Shown here one piece after another: positions 42,279 to 51,021 of a DNA stretch of 64,000 nucleotides. Where the stretch lies: contig NZ_BMKD01000003.1 in NCBI RefSeq assembly GCF_014643835.1, forward strand, positions 620,001 through 684,000, written 5' to 3'. Position 1 is the stretch's first letter. The number at the start of each line of letters is the position of its first letter. This DNA is from Mucilaginibacter rubeus (lineage in GTDB: Bacteria > Bacteroidota > Bacteroidia > Sphingobacteriales > Sphingobacteriaceae). The notes beneath the pieces were generated by a model. The model searched no databases and was not told the DNA's origin. It worked only from the letters and a program-made list of their open reading frames with translations. A program made the position numbers and the translations under genes.

Positions 42279-43835
42279 ATGAAGACGAAAAATATTAAAT
42301 ACCTTATTATACTGGTTGCTTTTGCCGCTGTTTCATGCGCCAAACTTAAGGAAGACCCTCGGTCGTTCATCCCGGCAAGCCAGTTTTATAAAACCCAGGC
42401 AGACGCCGTGGCAGCAGTCACAGCTGCTTATTCGTTATTGAACGCCGGGGCAAATAGTGTTCAAACACCGTACAACACCCTTTTTAACACGGGTATGAAT
42501 TTTATGGGCGATGATGAAGGTCCCGGCCCCGGTGCTACCAATGCCGACGTACGCTCACAGTCTGTATTAGGCCATTCAGCTTCCGGCCTAAGGATCCTGC
42601 AGATCTGGCAACAGCATTATGCAGCTATTAAAAAGGCTAATATCGCCATTGATACCATTCCTGATATCAAATTTGATGCTACGCTAAATAAAAGGCTTGT
42701 TGCCGAGGCGAAGTTTTTGAGGGCATTGTATTATTTTAATTTAGTGCGTTTGTATGGCGATGTGCCTCTGGTATTGCACGATCAAACATCAATTAATCTA
42801 TCTGATCTGCAAATTCAGAGAACAGCCGCGGCTACCGTTTATGCACAAATAGAAACCGATTTAACCAATGCTGCTGCCGATTTGCCAAATAACTATACCG
42901 GTCCGGATGTAGGCAGGGCTACAGCGGGTGCAGCCAACTCCTTACTGGCTAAGGTTTATCTTACCGAACGTAAATGGGATAAGGCCGTAGCGCAGGCAGA
43001 AGCTGTAATTAATGGCCCATACGGCTATGACCTGTTTGCCAACTATGCCGATGTGTTTTTGCCTGCGACCAAAAATGGAAAGGAGCATATTTTTTCGGCG
43101 CAGTTTAAATCAAACTCACAGGGACAGGGCAACAACCAGGCTCCGCGATCAATATTGAACGGTATCCCGGGTATAGTGGGCAGCTATGCCGATCAGGTGG
43201 TGTTTTACCCGGTGCCCGATGCTACCAAACCCGGCGGCGTAGATAAGTTTTTCAGCATTTATAAGTTGTATCCGGCCAATGATAAGCGTAAGCGGGTGAG
43301 TTTTGTAACGCGCTTTCAAAGTCCTGCAACTAATCTGTGGTATGGTAAGCTGAATGACGCTACTATTCCCAACGACTCTATCCCTTTCTTTAATAAATAT
43401 TATGATCCGGGCGTGGCATCTAACGAAGCCGAGTCGGGCGCCAATGTGCCTATCATCCGCTTTTCGGATGTATTGCTGATCCATGCTGAAGCAGAAAATG
43501 AATTAAACGGGCCAACTGCCAAAGCATATGCTTCTATCAACAGGGTGAGAAAACGTGCCGGGCTGGACGATCTTGCCGGGCTTGACCAGGCTTCATTTCG
43601 TAACGCGGTTTATTTAGAGCGTAGGCTGGAGTTTGTATTTGAATACCAGCGTTGGTTTGACTTGATCCGCGAGCGGGATGCTTCGGGCAATGGAATATTG
43701 GAGGCAAGCCTGCTTAAAGTTGGTAAAACCAATGTAAGCAAAGGCGCGGCAGGCAAATTTTACCTGTTCCCGATACCTCAGCAGGAAATTGATAACAGCA
43801 ATGGTAAGCTTACGCAAAACCCCGGCTGGCAGTAA
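42279..43835 (+). CDS. SusD/RagB-family lipoprotein of the sulfatase locus
   Basis: A 518-residue SusD-like surface lipoprotein. The signal ends in AVSC (Cys about 20). The N-terminal region has the family's SFIPASQFYKTQADAVAAVT segment. The C-terminal part has INRVRKRAGLDDL, YLERRLEFVFEYQRWFDLIR and FPIPQQEIDNSNGKLTQNPG, all classical. It binds substrate and caps the SusC-like channel. It is followed 90 bases later by the first sulfatase gene, without a visible terminator, so one long transcript is likely. Confidence 0.93.
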   Translation: MKTKNIKYLIILVAFAAVSCAKLKEDPRSFIPASQFYKTQADAVAAVTAAYSLLNAGANSVQTPYNTLFNTGMNFMGDDEGPGPGATNADVRSQSVLGHSASGLRILQIWQQHYAAIKKANIAIDTIPDIKFDATLNKRLVAEAKFLRALYYFNLVRLYGDVPLVLHDQTSINLSDLQIQRTAAATVYAQIETDLTNAAADLPNNYTGPDVGRATAGAANSLLAKVYLTERKWDKAVAQAEAVINGPYGYDLFANYADVFLPATKNGKEHIFSAQFKSNSQGQGNNQAPRSILNGIPGIVGSYADQVVFYPVPDATKPGGVDKFFSIYKLYPANDKRKRVSFVTRFQSPATNLWYGKLNDATIPNDSIPFFNKYYDPGVASNEAESGANVPIIRFSDVLLIHAEAENELNGPTAKAYASINRVRKRAGLDDLAGLDQASFRNAVYLERRLEFVFEYQRWFDLIRERDASGNGILEASLLKVGKTNVSKGAAGKFYLFPIPQQEIDNSNGKLTQNPGWQ

Positions 43836-43925
43836 TCTCAATTATCGTTATACATACTAACCAAAGAAAACGGCCGCTGGGGTGTGAAATTCCGCTCCAG
43901 CTATGCCGAATAAACCAACATACAA

Positions 43926-45761
43926 ATGAAAACAAAGAAAATAACATTGTTCCTGTCGCTTGGCTTGCTTGCAGCATTTACAGCCAAAGCACAAAACGGA
44001 CAAACGCCGGTATTTGGCGGCACGGTGGGCAAAACGCTTGATGATTCGAAGGAGTGGTGGCCTGAGCCTCATAAAGCGCCCACCGGTGCGCCAAACGTAT
44101 TATGGATCATTTTAGATGATGTTGGCTTCGGCGCTACAAGCACTTTTGGCGGCGTCATCAAGACCCCCAATTTTGATACGCTGGCTAATAATGGCCTGCG
44201 TTATACTAATTTTCATACAGCAGGGATCTGCGCGCCGACGCGATCAGCTTTATTAACCGGACGTAACCATCATTATGTTCATGAAGGTGGTTTTTCGCAT
44301 GTTACCTTATCGGCAGGTTTTCCTGGTTATGATGGGCGCATTCCATCTGATAAGGGGACTATAGCGGAGATCTTGCGCGAAAATGGCTACAACACCTTCG
44401 CGGTTGGTAAATATGGTTTGACACCTGATGAAGATGCTACCGATGCAGGGCCGTTTGACCGCTGGCCTACGGGCAAAGGCTTTGACCATTTCTTTGGATT
44501 TTTAGGATCGGCAACAGATCAATACAAGCCTGATTTGGTTGAGGACAATGCCCACGTAACCCCGGATGGTCGCCACCTTACTGATCAGATCACCGATAAG
44601 GCCATTTTCTACCTTACACGCCAGCATAAAGTAGCTCCTGATAAACCATTCTTTTTATACTATGCGCCGGGTGCAACGCATTCGCCTCACCAGGTTGCGA
44701 AGGAGTGGAGCGACCTGTACAAAGGCCAGTTTGACAGCGGCTGGGACGATTTCAGGGAAAAGGTCATCGCAAGGCAAAAGCAATTGGGTATTATCCCGGC
44801 CTACGCCAAACTACCCGAGCGTAACTCACGCATCCCGGCCTGGAAATCACTACCAGATGCTGAGAAAAAACTGTATGCCCGCTTTATGGAAGTATATGCC
44901 GGCTATCTTACCTACACCGATCATGAGGTTGGCAGGCTCATCAATCACCTGAAACAAAGCGGTCAGCTGGATAATACGCTGGTGTTCGTGATCATTGGTG
45001 ATAACGGGGCCAGTAAAGAAGGGACGGTTCACGGTGTTATCAACCCTAAAAAGAACTCGGCTAAACTTGTTGCAGAAGACGCTTACCTAAAAACCAATAT
45101 TGAAGACATTGACGATATCGGTACACCACAGGCCAGCACTAACTACCCGTTAGGCTGGGCACAGGCGGCCAATACACCATTTAAATATTGGAAACAGGAT
45201 GCCAACTCCGAAGGAGGTACCCGTAACCCACTGATAGTTTACTATCCAAAAGGCATTAAAGACAAAGGCACTATCCGCACCCAATACGGGCATGTGATTG
45301 ACGTATTGCCTACTACATTGGAGTATACCGGTATTAAACTGCCCGAGTATATCCGCGGCATTAAGCAGGATACTTTGCAGGGCACTTCTTTGGTGTATTC
45401 ATTTGATCATCCCGAAGCAAAATCAAAACATGTTTTGCAGCACTACTACATTTTTGGGTCGAGATCGATTTATAGCGATGGCTGGAAAGCTGAAGCTGCA
45501 CACCACCCCGATAACGTAGAATTGGGCGATTTTAAAGTTGGCCAAAACGTGCCCGATAAAAGCTTTGATGAGGATACCTGGGAGTTATACAACCTGAATG
45601 AGGATTTCAACGAACGGGTTGACCTCGCCAAAAAATATCCTGAAAAGTTAAAGGAGCTGAAAGCAGTTTTTGAGGCACAAGCTCAAAAAAATAATCTGTA
45701 TCCATTTATCGACTGGTATGATGTTTATCACCAGCGCATCCACAAAAACTATAAAAAGTAA
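43926..45761 (+). CDS. Type I sulfatase (arylsulfatase family), exported
   Basis: A 611-residue alkaline-phosphatase-fold sulfatase with a signal peptide (ending FTAKAQ, about residue 23). The formylglycine site is C102-A-P-T-R106, followed by SALLTGRNHH; T in place of S is tolerated in the family. Metal ligands are seen in WIILDDVGFGA (Asp-Asp) and in VIIGDNGASKEG (Asp-Asn). It hydrolyses sulfate esters in the periplasm after activation by FGE. It is close in sequence to the next gene along nearly its whole length, so the two arose by tandem duplication. The substrate is unknown. Confidence 0.92.
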   Translation: MKTKKITLFLSLGLLAAFTAKAQNGQTPVFGGTVGKTLDDSKEWWPEPHKAPTGAPNVLWIILDDVGFGATSTFGGVIKTPNFDTLANNGLRYTNFHTAGICAPTRSALLTGRNHHYVHEGGFSHVTLSAGFPGYDGRIPSDKGTIAEILRENGYNTFAVGKYGLTPDEDATDAGPFDRWPTGKGFDHFFGFLGSATDQYKPDLVEDNAHVTPDGRHLTDQITDKAIFYLTRQHKVAPDKPFFLYYAPGATHSPHQVAKEWSDLYKGQFDSGWDDFREKVIARQKQLGIIPAYAKLPERNSRIPAWKSLPDAEKKLYARFMEVYAGYLTYTDHEVGRLINHLKQSGQLDNTLVFVIIGDNGASKEGTVHGVINPKKNSAKLVAEDAYLKTNIEDIDDIGTPQASTNYPLGWAQAANTPFKYWKQDANSEGGTRNPLIVYYPKGIKDKGTIRTQYGHVIDVLPTTLEYTGIKLPEYIRGIKQDTLQGTSLVYSFDHPEAKSKHVLQHYYIFGSRSIYSDGWKAEAAHHPDNVELGDFKVGQNVPDKSFDEDTWELYNLNEDFNERVDLAKKYPEKLKELKAVFEAQAQKNNLYPFIDWYDVYHQRIHKNYKK

Positions 45762-45853
45762 CCAATGATATAAAAGCTAAAAGCGGAAGGCACAAAGCCC
45801 AAAGCTATAGCTTTGATTGGATTAATTAAAAAACTTATATAACCATTACAATT

Positions 45854-47734
45854 ATGAAATCCGTTTATCAACGAATTGTCGCCATGTCGGCAATGGCCGT
45901 TGCGTTCAGCGCGCCTGTGGTTGCGCAATTGCCGCAGGTAAAGGTGACGCCGGCAAACATAGCGCCAATTGATCCCGCCAATTATAAAGGCGTAGAAGGC
46001 AAAACACTTGCCGAATCAAAAGAGTGGTGGAATAAACCACTCAAAGCGCCAAAAGGCGCTCCAAACATTGTTTGGATTTTGCTGGATGACGTAGGCTTCG
46101 GCGCCTCAGGAACCTTTGGTGGTTTGATCAGTACTCCAAATTTTGATACGCTGGCCAACAACGGCTTGCGTTATACCAATTTTCACACGGCTGGTATTTG
46201 CGCGCCAACACGTTCATCCCTGCTTACCGGGCGTAATCATCACTATGTACACATGGGTAACTTTGCCCACGCTTCAACCGCTGCCGGTTTCCCGGGATAT
46301 GATGGTCGCATTCCGCCTGATAAAGGCACCATTGCCGAGGCGCTTCGTGCTAACGGCTACAGCACCTTTGCTGTAGGTAAATGGGGAGTAACGCCTGATG
46401 AGGACACCACAGCCGTCGGTCCGTTTGACCGCTGGCCTACCGGTAAGGGTTTTGACCATCATTTCGGCTTCCTGGAATCGGCTACCGATCAGTATAACCC
46501 GCCGCATTTGGTAGAGGATAACTTCCATATCAAACCCGACGGCCGCAACCTGAACGAGCAGATCACTGATAAAGCCATTGCTTATATTGATGCTGCGCAC
46601 AAGGCAGCACCTGATCAACCTTTCTTTTTATACTATGCGCCGGGAGCAACCCATGCCCCGCACCAGGTGAGCCATGAATGGAGCGACCTGTATAAAGGCA
46701 AGTTTGATGAAGGCTGGGATGCTTACCGCCAAAAGGTATTTGAAAATCAAAAAAAAGCCGGTTACATTCCTGCTTATGCCAAACTGCCTGAGCGTAACGA
46801 GCGGATCCAGGCCTGGAACAGCCTGCCTGCCGATCAGAAAAAATTGTATGCCCGGTTTATGGAGGTTTATGCAGGATATCTGACTTACATCGATCACCAG
46901 GTTGGCCGCGTGATCAGCTATCTGAAAGCTTCGGGCCAGTTTGATAATACTTTGGTTTTTGTGATGATAGGGGATAACGGAGCGAGTAAGGAAGGAACTG
47001 TACATGGCGTTATCAATCCTAAAAACTCGGCAGCAACCACACCCGAGGCTGATTATATTAAAAAGAACGAAAGCGATTACGAAACCATTGGTACGCCAGA
47101 GGCTTCAACCAACTATCCTTTAGGCTGGGCACAGGCAGCTAATACACCGTTCAAATATTGGAAATCGGATGCTGACGCTGAGGGAGGCACCCATAACCCG
47201 CTGATAGTTTATTATCCAAAACTGATCACAGAAAAAGGCGGCATCCGTACGCAGTACAGCCATGTATCAGACGTATTTCCGACCACTATTGAGGCGGCCG
47301 GTTTAAAACTACCGGAGTACGTTAAGGGCATTAAGCAGGATACGTTGCAAGGTAAGTCATTCTTTAGCTCGTTCAACAATGCGCAGGCGAAAACATTGCA
47401 TACGCAGCAGTACTATTACATTTTCACTTCCCGCTCCATCTACAAAGATGGCTGGAAGGCCGAAGCCGCACACCGACCGGATAATGTGGACTTGCTGAAC
47501 TTTCCGAAAGAGAAAACCATCCCTGAGCGTAATTACGATAAGGATGTTTGGAAGCTTTACAACCTGAACGAGGATTTTAATGAGCGTGTTGATCTCGCCA
47601 AAAAATATCCTGAAAAATTAAAAGAGCTGAAAGATCTGTTTGACGCGGAAGCCAAAAAGAATCACATCTATCCTTTTATTGATCGTGATGATATCAATAA
47701 CAAACGGATCCACAAACTCGAAAACAATAATTAA
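45854..47734 (+). CDS. Type I sulfatase, tandem paralogue of the preceding gene
   Basis: A 626-residue exported sulfatase (signal to about residue 24, PVVAQ). The activation site is C116-A-P-T-R120 with SSLLTGRNHH. Metal-binding segments are WILLDDVGFGA and VMIGDNGASKEG. Long stretches match the previous sulfatase almost word for word, for instance NYPLGWAQAANTPFKYWK and LYNLNEDFNERVDLAKKYPE. The two differ most in the N-terminal 60 residues and in loops around residue 300, so different specificities are likely. The next gene starts 2 bases after its stop. Confidence 0.92.
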   Translation: MKSVYQRIVAMSAMAVAFSAPVVAQLPQVKVTPANIAPIDPANYKGVEGKTLAESKEWWNKPLKAPKGAPNIVWILLDDVGFGASGTFGGLISTPNFDTLANNGLRYTNFHTAGICAPTRSSLLTGRNHHYVHMGNFAHASTAAGFPGYDGRIPPDKGTIAEALRANGYSTFAVGKWGVTPDEDTTAVGPFDRWPTGKGFDHHFGFLESATDQYNPPHLVEDNFHIKPDGRNLNEQITDKAIAYIDAAHKAAPDQPFFLYYAPGATHAPHQVSHEWSDLYKGKFDEGWDAYRQKVFENQKKAGYIPAYAKLPERNERIQAWNSLPADQKKLYARFMEVYAGYLTYIDHQVGRVISYLKASGQFDNTLVFVMIGDNGASKEGTVHGVINPKNSAATTPEADYIKKNESDYETIGTPEASTNYPLGWAQAANTPFKYWKSDADAEGGTHNPLIVYYPKLITEKGGIRTQYSHVSDVFPTTIEAAGLKLPEYVKGIKQDTLQGKSFFSSFNNAQAKTLHTQQYYYIFTSRSIYKDGWKAEAAHRPDNVDLLNFPKEKTIPERNYDKDVWKLYNLNEDFNERVDLAKKYPEKLKELKDLFDAEAKKNHIYPFIDRDDINNKRIHKLENNN

Positions 47735-47736
47735 CT

Positions 47737-48468
47737 ATGAAAAACTTAAAAATTGTATTACTCGCCTTACTGGTAGTTTTTACCGGCGGGGTGAAAGCCC
47801 AATCACCTGCTTTATTATCGCTTGAAGCCTTTGCAGCCAAACTAAAACAGGCAAAAGAACCGCAGATCTTAGATGCCCGTTCGGCAGAAGAGTTTGCGCA
47901 AAATCATATTAAAGGTGCAGTAAATGTTGACGCAAAAGCAGCAGATTACCAGCAAAAACTGGATGGTTTGGATAAGGAAAAGCCGACATTTGTTTACTCA
48001 ATAGCTAATGGCCGTAGCACCGTACTTTCGCGCGAGCTGAGGGCTAAAGGATTTAAGGATGTAGAGGAATTGCCCGGTGGTTTAGCCAATTGGATAGGTT
48101 CGGGTTATCCTATCATTTCTACAACCAAAAAAGGCGTTTCACTATCAAAAGCCCAATTTGATGAGCTGGCGGCTTCATCACAATTAGTGTTGGTTGATTT
48201 TGGGTCGAAGTATTGCGGGGCCTGCAAAAAGCTGGTACCTGTATTGGATTCGCTCAAAGCAAATTCGGCTTTTACCCCTAAAGTGATCAGTATTGAAGTT
48301 TATGACAACACTGATCTGGCTAAAGAGCTAAAGGTAAATGTATTGCCAACGCTGGTGCTGTATAAAAACGGTAAGGAAGTTTGGAAAAAGCAGGGCTTTT
48401 CATCAACAACCCAGGTTATTGCCGAAACCGAACTGGCCAAAAGCGGATTGGCCGCCAATAATAAATAA
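47737..48468 (+). CDS. Exported rhodanese-like/thioredoxin fusion, rhodanese cysteine missing
   Basis: A 243-residue protein with a signal peptide (to about residue 21, GGVKAQ). Residues about 25-127 are a rhodanese-like domain (ILDARSAEEFAQNHIKGAVN, then GGLANWIGSGYPI). The loop that should carry the sulfur-binding Cys reads VYSIANGRS, with Ser88 at that place. Residues about 135-240 are a thioredoxin domain with the active site C160-G-A-C163 and the cis-Pro in NVLPTLVLY. The rhodanese half is thus probably a binding module, while the thioredoxin half can do redox work. Set between sulfatases and near FGE, it may keep FGE or sulfatase Cys residues reduced in the periplasm; this is inference. 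Confidence 0.87.
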   Translation: MKNLKIVLLALLVVFTGGVKAQSPALLSLEAFAAKLKQAKEPQILDARSAEEFAQNHIKGAVNVDAKAADYQQKLDGLDKEKPTFVYSIANGRSTVLSRELRAKGFKDVEELPGGLANWIGSGYPIISTTKKGVSLSKAQFDELAASSQLVLVDFGSKYCGACKKLVPVLDSLKANSAFTPKVISIEVYDNTDLAKELKVNVLPTLVLYKNGKEVWKKQGFSSTTQVIAETELAKSGLAANNK

Positions 48469-48477
48469 AACCGGAAC

Positions 48478-50061
48478 ATGATCAAATACATTGGCTACCT
48501 ACTGGTAGCTCTATTTTGCACGGGGCCTGTATTTGGGCAGGCCCCAAAGCAAAAGCCCAATATCGTTGTCATTTTGGCCGACGATATGGGCTTTTCTGAT
48601 ATAGGCTGCTTTGGCTCAGAGATCAACACGCCTAATATTGACAGACTTGCCCGGGAAGGTTTAAAAATGACCCAGTTTTATAACGCGGGCAGGTGCTGTC
48701 CGTCACGTGCGGCATTGCTTACCGGTTTGTATCCGCACCAGGCAGGTGTGGGTGATATGGTAAAATACAAAGGTTCTCCGGCATACCAGGGATACCTGAA
48801 TGAGCATAGCGCCACCATCGCCGAATTGCTGAAAGATGAGGCGGGTTATAACACCATCGTATCGGGTAAATGGCATGTTGGGTTGCAGCAATCTGCACTG
48901 GCCTATAACCGCGGGTTTGATCAATCATTCACCATGCTGAACAACGGGAGTAGTTATTTCAACTCGGCACCGCTTTATAATGATGGCAGCAAGATCACTT
49001 TTATGCTGAATGATAAAGAGATCACCCGCAGCGATACTTCAAAATATCTTACGCAAGCTATTACCGATTTCGCGATCAGATCATTGTATGAGATCAAAGA
49101 TCAGCAGAAACCATTCTTTATGTATGTAGCTTACAATGCCCCGCACTGGCCTATTCAGGCACTGCCACAGGATATTGCAAAGTTTAAAGGCCAATACCTT
49201 AAGGGCTGGGATGTTTTGCGGAAACAGCGGTATGTGAAACAATTAGCTACAGGTATCATTAAAAAACAATGGCAGCTATCAACCCGAGATAAACGTGCCC
49301 CTGCATGGGATTCATTATCTCCCGATGAAAAAGATAAATGGGATACCCGGATGGCTATTTATGCCGCCATGGTTTACCGCATGGATGCCTGCATAGGTGA
49401 GATTATGACCAAATTGAAGCAACTGGGAAAAGACAAAAATACCATTGTCCTTTTTGCATCAGACAATGGAGGCAGCGCCGATGAGGTTAAAAGCCTGGCA
49501 ACAGTAATACAAAAGAACGGCCCCCCCGGCTCCGTAAATTCGATCGACAGTTATGAGATACCCTGGGCAAATCTGAGCAATACACCATTTAAGTTGTTTA
49601 AACGCAACACACATGAAGGTGGTATAGCCACTCCGTTGATTGCCTGGTATCCGGGACATATCAAAGCCGGGACTACCAATAGCAGCACTGGCCACTTGAT
49701 CGATCTGATGCCTACCTGTTTGGAACTGGCCGGGGTAACTTATCCGGCTCTGTTTAAAAACAGGCGCCTTACAACATTGGCCGGTACCAGTTTGCTTAAT
49801 GTTTTTAAAGGCAAAGCTGCGTCAGGTAATGAAACTTTATTTTGGGAGCATGAAGGTAGCAGGGCCATAAGAAAAGGCCAATGGAAGCTCGTAGCCGAAC
49901 CGAAGCAACCCTGGGAGTTATATGATCTGGAAGCAGACCGATCTGAAACGAAGGACCTGGCTACGAAATATCGCGCAAAGGTTATTAAACTGGAAAAGGA
50001 ATACCTGGCCTGGGCAAATAAAGTTGGCGTGGTTGACTGGGAAACAATAAAGAATTTGTAA
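48478..50061 (+). CDS. Type I sulfatase, third of the locus
   Basis: A 527-residue exported sulfatase (signal ends GPVFGQ, about residue 21). The formylglycine site is C73-C-P-S-R77 followed by AALLTGLYPHQAG. The first Cys is the expected target; an additional Cys directly follows it. Metal-binding segments are VVILADDMGFSD and VLFASDNGGSAD. It is shorter and clearly from another subfamily than the two tandem sulfatases, nearer to the large arylsulfatase group that includes AtsA-like enzymes. It is the last gene before the tRNA-Gln that bounds the candidate island, 9 bases after the thioredoxin fusion. Confidence 0.92.
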   Translation: MIKYIGYLLVALFCTGPVFGQAPKQKPNIVVILADDMGFSDIGCFGSEINTPNIDRLAREGLKMTQFYNAGRCCPSRAALLTGLYPHQAGVGDMVKYKGSPAYQGYLNEHSATIAELLKDEAGYNTIVSGKWHVGLQQSALAYNRGFDQSFTMLNNGSSYFNSAPLYNDGSKITFMLNDKEITRSDTSKYLTQAITDFAIRSLYEIKDQQKPFFMYVAYNAPHWPIQALPQDIAKFKGQYLKGWDVLRKQRYVKQLATGIIKKQWQLSTRDKRAPAWDSLSPDEKDKWDTRMAIYAAMVYRMDACIGEIMTKLKQLGKDKNTIVLFASDNGGSADEVKSLATVIQKNGPPGSVNSIDSYEIPWANLSNTPFKLFKRNTHEGGIATPLIAWYPGHIKAGTTNSSTGHLIDLMPTCLELAGVTYPALFKNRRLTTLAGTSLLNVFKGKAASGNETLFWEHEGSRAIRKGQWKLVAEPKQPWELYDLEADRSETKDLATKYRAKVIKLEKEYLAWANKVGVVDWETIKNL

Positions 50062-50184
50062 CTCAACTGTCAGATTAAATCGTGCCTATCTCACGTTAAT
50101 AGATATAAGTTTTTTGTTTTACATAATTTTCAAATGATATAGGCATGTTTTCTTTATAATGTCTTTAATAAAGGCTACAAAATG

Positions 50185-50217
50185 CAAAAAAAGCCCTTAG
50201 CGATACGCTAAGAGCTT
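50185..50217 (-). terminator. Intrinsic terminator of tRNA-Gln
   Basis: CTTAGCG and CGCTAAG (50196-50202 and 50206-50212) form a perfect stem with an ATA loop, extended by AAGC/GCTT around one mismatch. On the minus strand it is followed by seven T (50186-50192). It lies 12 bases past the tRNA 3' end. Confidence 0.8.
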
Positions 50218-50260
50218 TCCAAAACAAGTTTTCCTACAAGGGCTCGAACCTCAATCTTCA
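50215..50260 (-). repeat. tRNA-Gln 3' half, direct-repeat partner (candidate att site, right)
   Basis: Exact 46-bp match to 24340-24385. Here it is part of the complete tRNA-Gln gene. It is the right boundary of the candidate island; identity ends at the 3' strand of the anticodon stem. Confidence 0.8.
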
Positions 50261-50299
50261 GAGCCAGAATCTGACGTGCTACCATTACACCATAGGAAA
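50229..50299 (-). tRNA. tRNA-Gln (anticodon CTG)
   Basis: The 71-base gene folds fully: acceptor TTTCCTA/TAGGAAA (7 pairs), D-arm GTGT/GCAC with loop AATGGTA, anticodon stem TCAGA/TCTGA with loop TTCTGGC, and T-arm TGAGG/CCTTG (two wobble pairs) with loop TTCGAGC. The anticodon at the middle of the loop is CTG, reading CAG for glutamine. CCA is not encoded, as usual in Bacteroidota. A terminator follows at 50185-50217, and a TATATTTG -7 box precedes it. Confidence 0.9.
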
Positions 50300-50345
50300 A
50301 TAAACAGAACATCTGCCACTTAAAGTGATGGCATTTTGTTTAGTG

Positions 50346-50353
50346 CAAATATA
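50346..50353 (-). promoter_or_regulatory. -7 box for tRNA-Gln
   Basis: On the minus strand the sequence is TATATTTG, an exact TAnnTTTG match, 46 bases before the tRNA 5' end. A GTTTAC at about 25 bases upstream could serve as the -33 element. Confidence 0.55.
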
Positions 50354-50385
50354 CGAAATATGCAAACCGGTGTAAACCTCGTTTT

Positions 50386-50426
50386 AAAAAAAGCCACATC
50401 CGGATTGTCCGTGATGTGGCTTTTTT
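50386..50426. terminator. Bidirectional intrinsic terminator after dps
   Basis: GCCACATC (50393-50400) pairs with GATGTGGC (50413-50420), with an inner CGGA/TCCG extension. Seven A precede and six T follow, so it works on both strands. It ends the leftward dps transcript. Confidence 0.85.
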
Positions 50427-50446
50427 ACAGTAAGATTATGTGCGGG

Positions 50447-50926
50447 TTAGTCCTCGTTCACGAATGAACGCAGCATCCAGGTGTTTTTTTCGTTGAATTG
50501 CATGAAGCGGTTGATCATGTCGTTAGTGCCATCGTCTCCAGCATCGGCGGTGATGGTCAATATCTCGCGTTCCATTTTTATCAGCGCAGCCAGGTCCTCA
50601 ATAATAGCTTTCACCATCAGGGTATCCTTTAGGCCGATGGTCTGGATCTCTTTGATGCTTGATGTTTCAATATAATCTTTAAAAGTACTGATAGGAGGTT
50701 TGCCAAGGCTCAGGATCCTTTCGGCAAGCTCATCAATAGTAACCAGCGCGGCAGTGTACAGCTCTTCAAATTTCAGGTGCAGGGTAAAAAAACTTGTGCC
50801 TTTAACGTTCCAGTGGCAGCCGCGCAGTTTTTGGTAATGGATATGGTAATTAGCCAGCAGGTCGTTCAGGTGGTCAACTACGGGTTTTACTTTAACTTCT
50901 TCGAGGCTTATTTCTTTAGCATTCAT
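50447..50926 (-). CDS. dps: Dps-family ferritin-like DNA-protection protein
   Basis: A 159-residue protein from ATG 50926 (MNAKEISLEEVKVKP); the longer in-frame start at 50956 adds residues atypical of the family. The signature region YHIHYQKLRGCHWNVKG followed by FFTLHLKFEELY holds the ferroxidase ligands (His-Trp, Asp/Glu) shared across the dimer interface. Dps forms 12-mers that oxidise and store iron using peroxide and can cover DNA under stress. It is single-gene, with a strong terminator 20 bases downstream. It lies just outside the right island boundary. Confidence 0.92.
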   Translation of the reverse strand: MNAKEISLEEVKVKPVVDHLNDLLANYHIHYQKLRGCHWNVKGTSFFTLHLKFEELYTAALVTIDELAERILSLGKPPISTFKDYIETSSIKEIQTIGLKDTLMVKAIIEDLAALIKMEREILTITADAGDDGTNDMINRFMQFNEKNTWMLRSFVNED

Positions 50927-51021
50927 AAATAAATTTGATGTTTTTAAGTGTAACATGCCTTTGCGGGCAATGTTTGGTAAAGGTAAACAGTTTTAATTTT
51001 AATGAGCATATTTGCAACTTT

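Larger units (their letters stand above)
24340..50260. mobile_element. Candidate 26-kb genomic island integrated at tRNA-Gln
   Basis: The segment is bounded by exact 46-bp direct repeats. The intact tRNA lies at the right end and the orphan 3' half lies at the left end in the same orientation. That is the geometry left when an element inserts into a tRNA 3' end and restores it. The cargo is metabolic: one SusCD/GH31 glycan locus, an AraC/SDR pair and a sulfatase locus. No integrase, relaxase or transposase gene was found inside, so the element would be defective or mobilised in trans. A duplicated tRNA fragment without transfer is the alternative. Confidence 0.5.
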
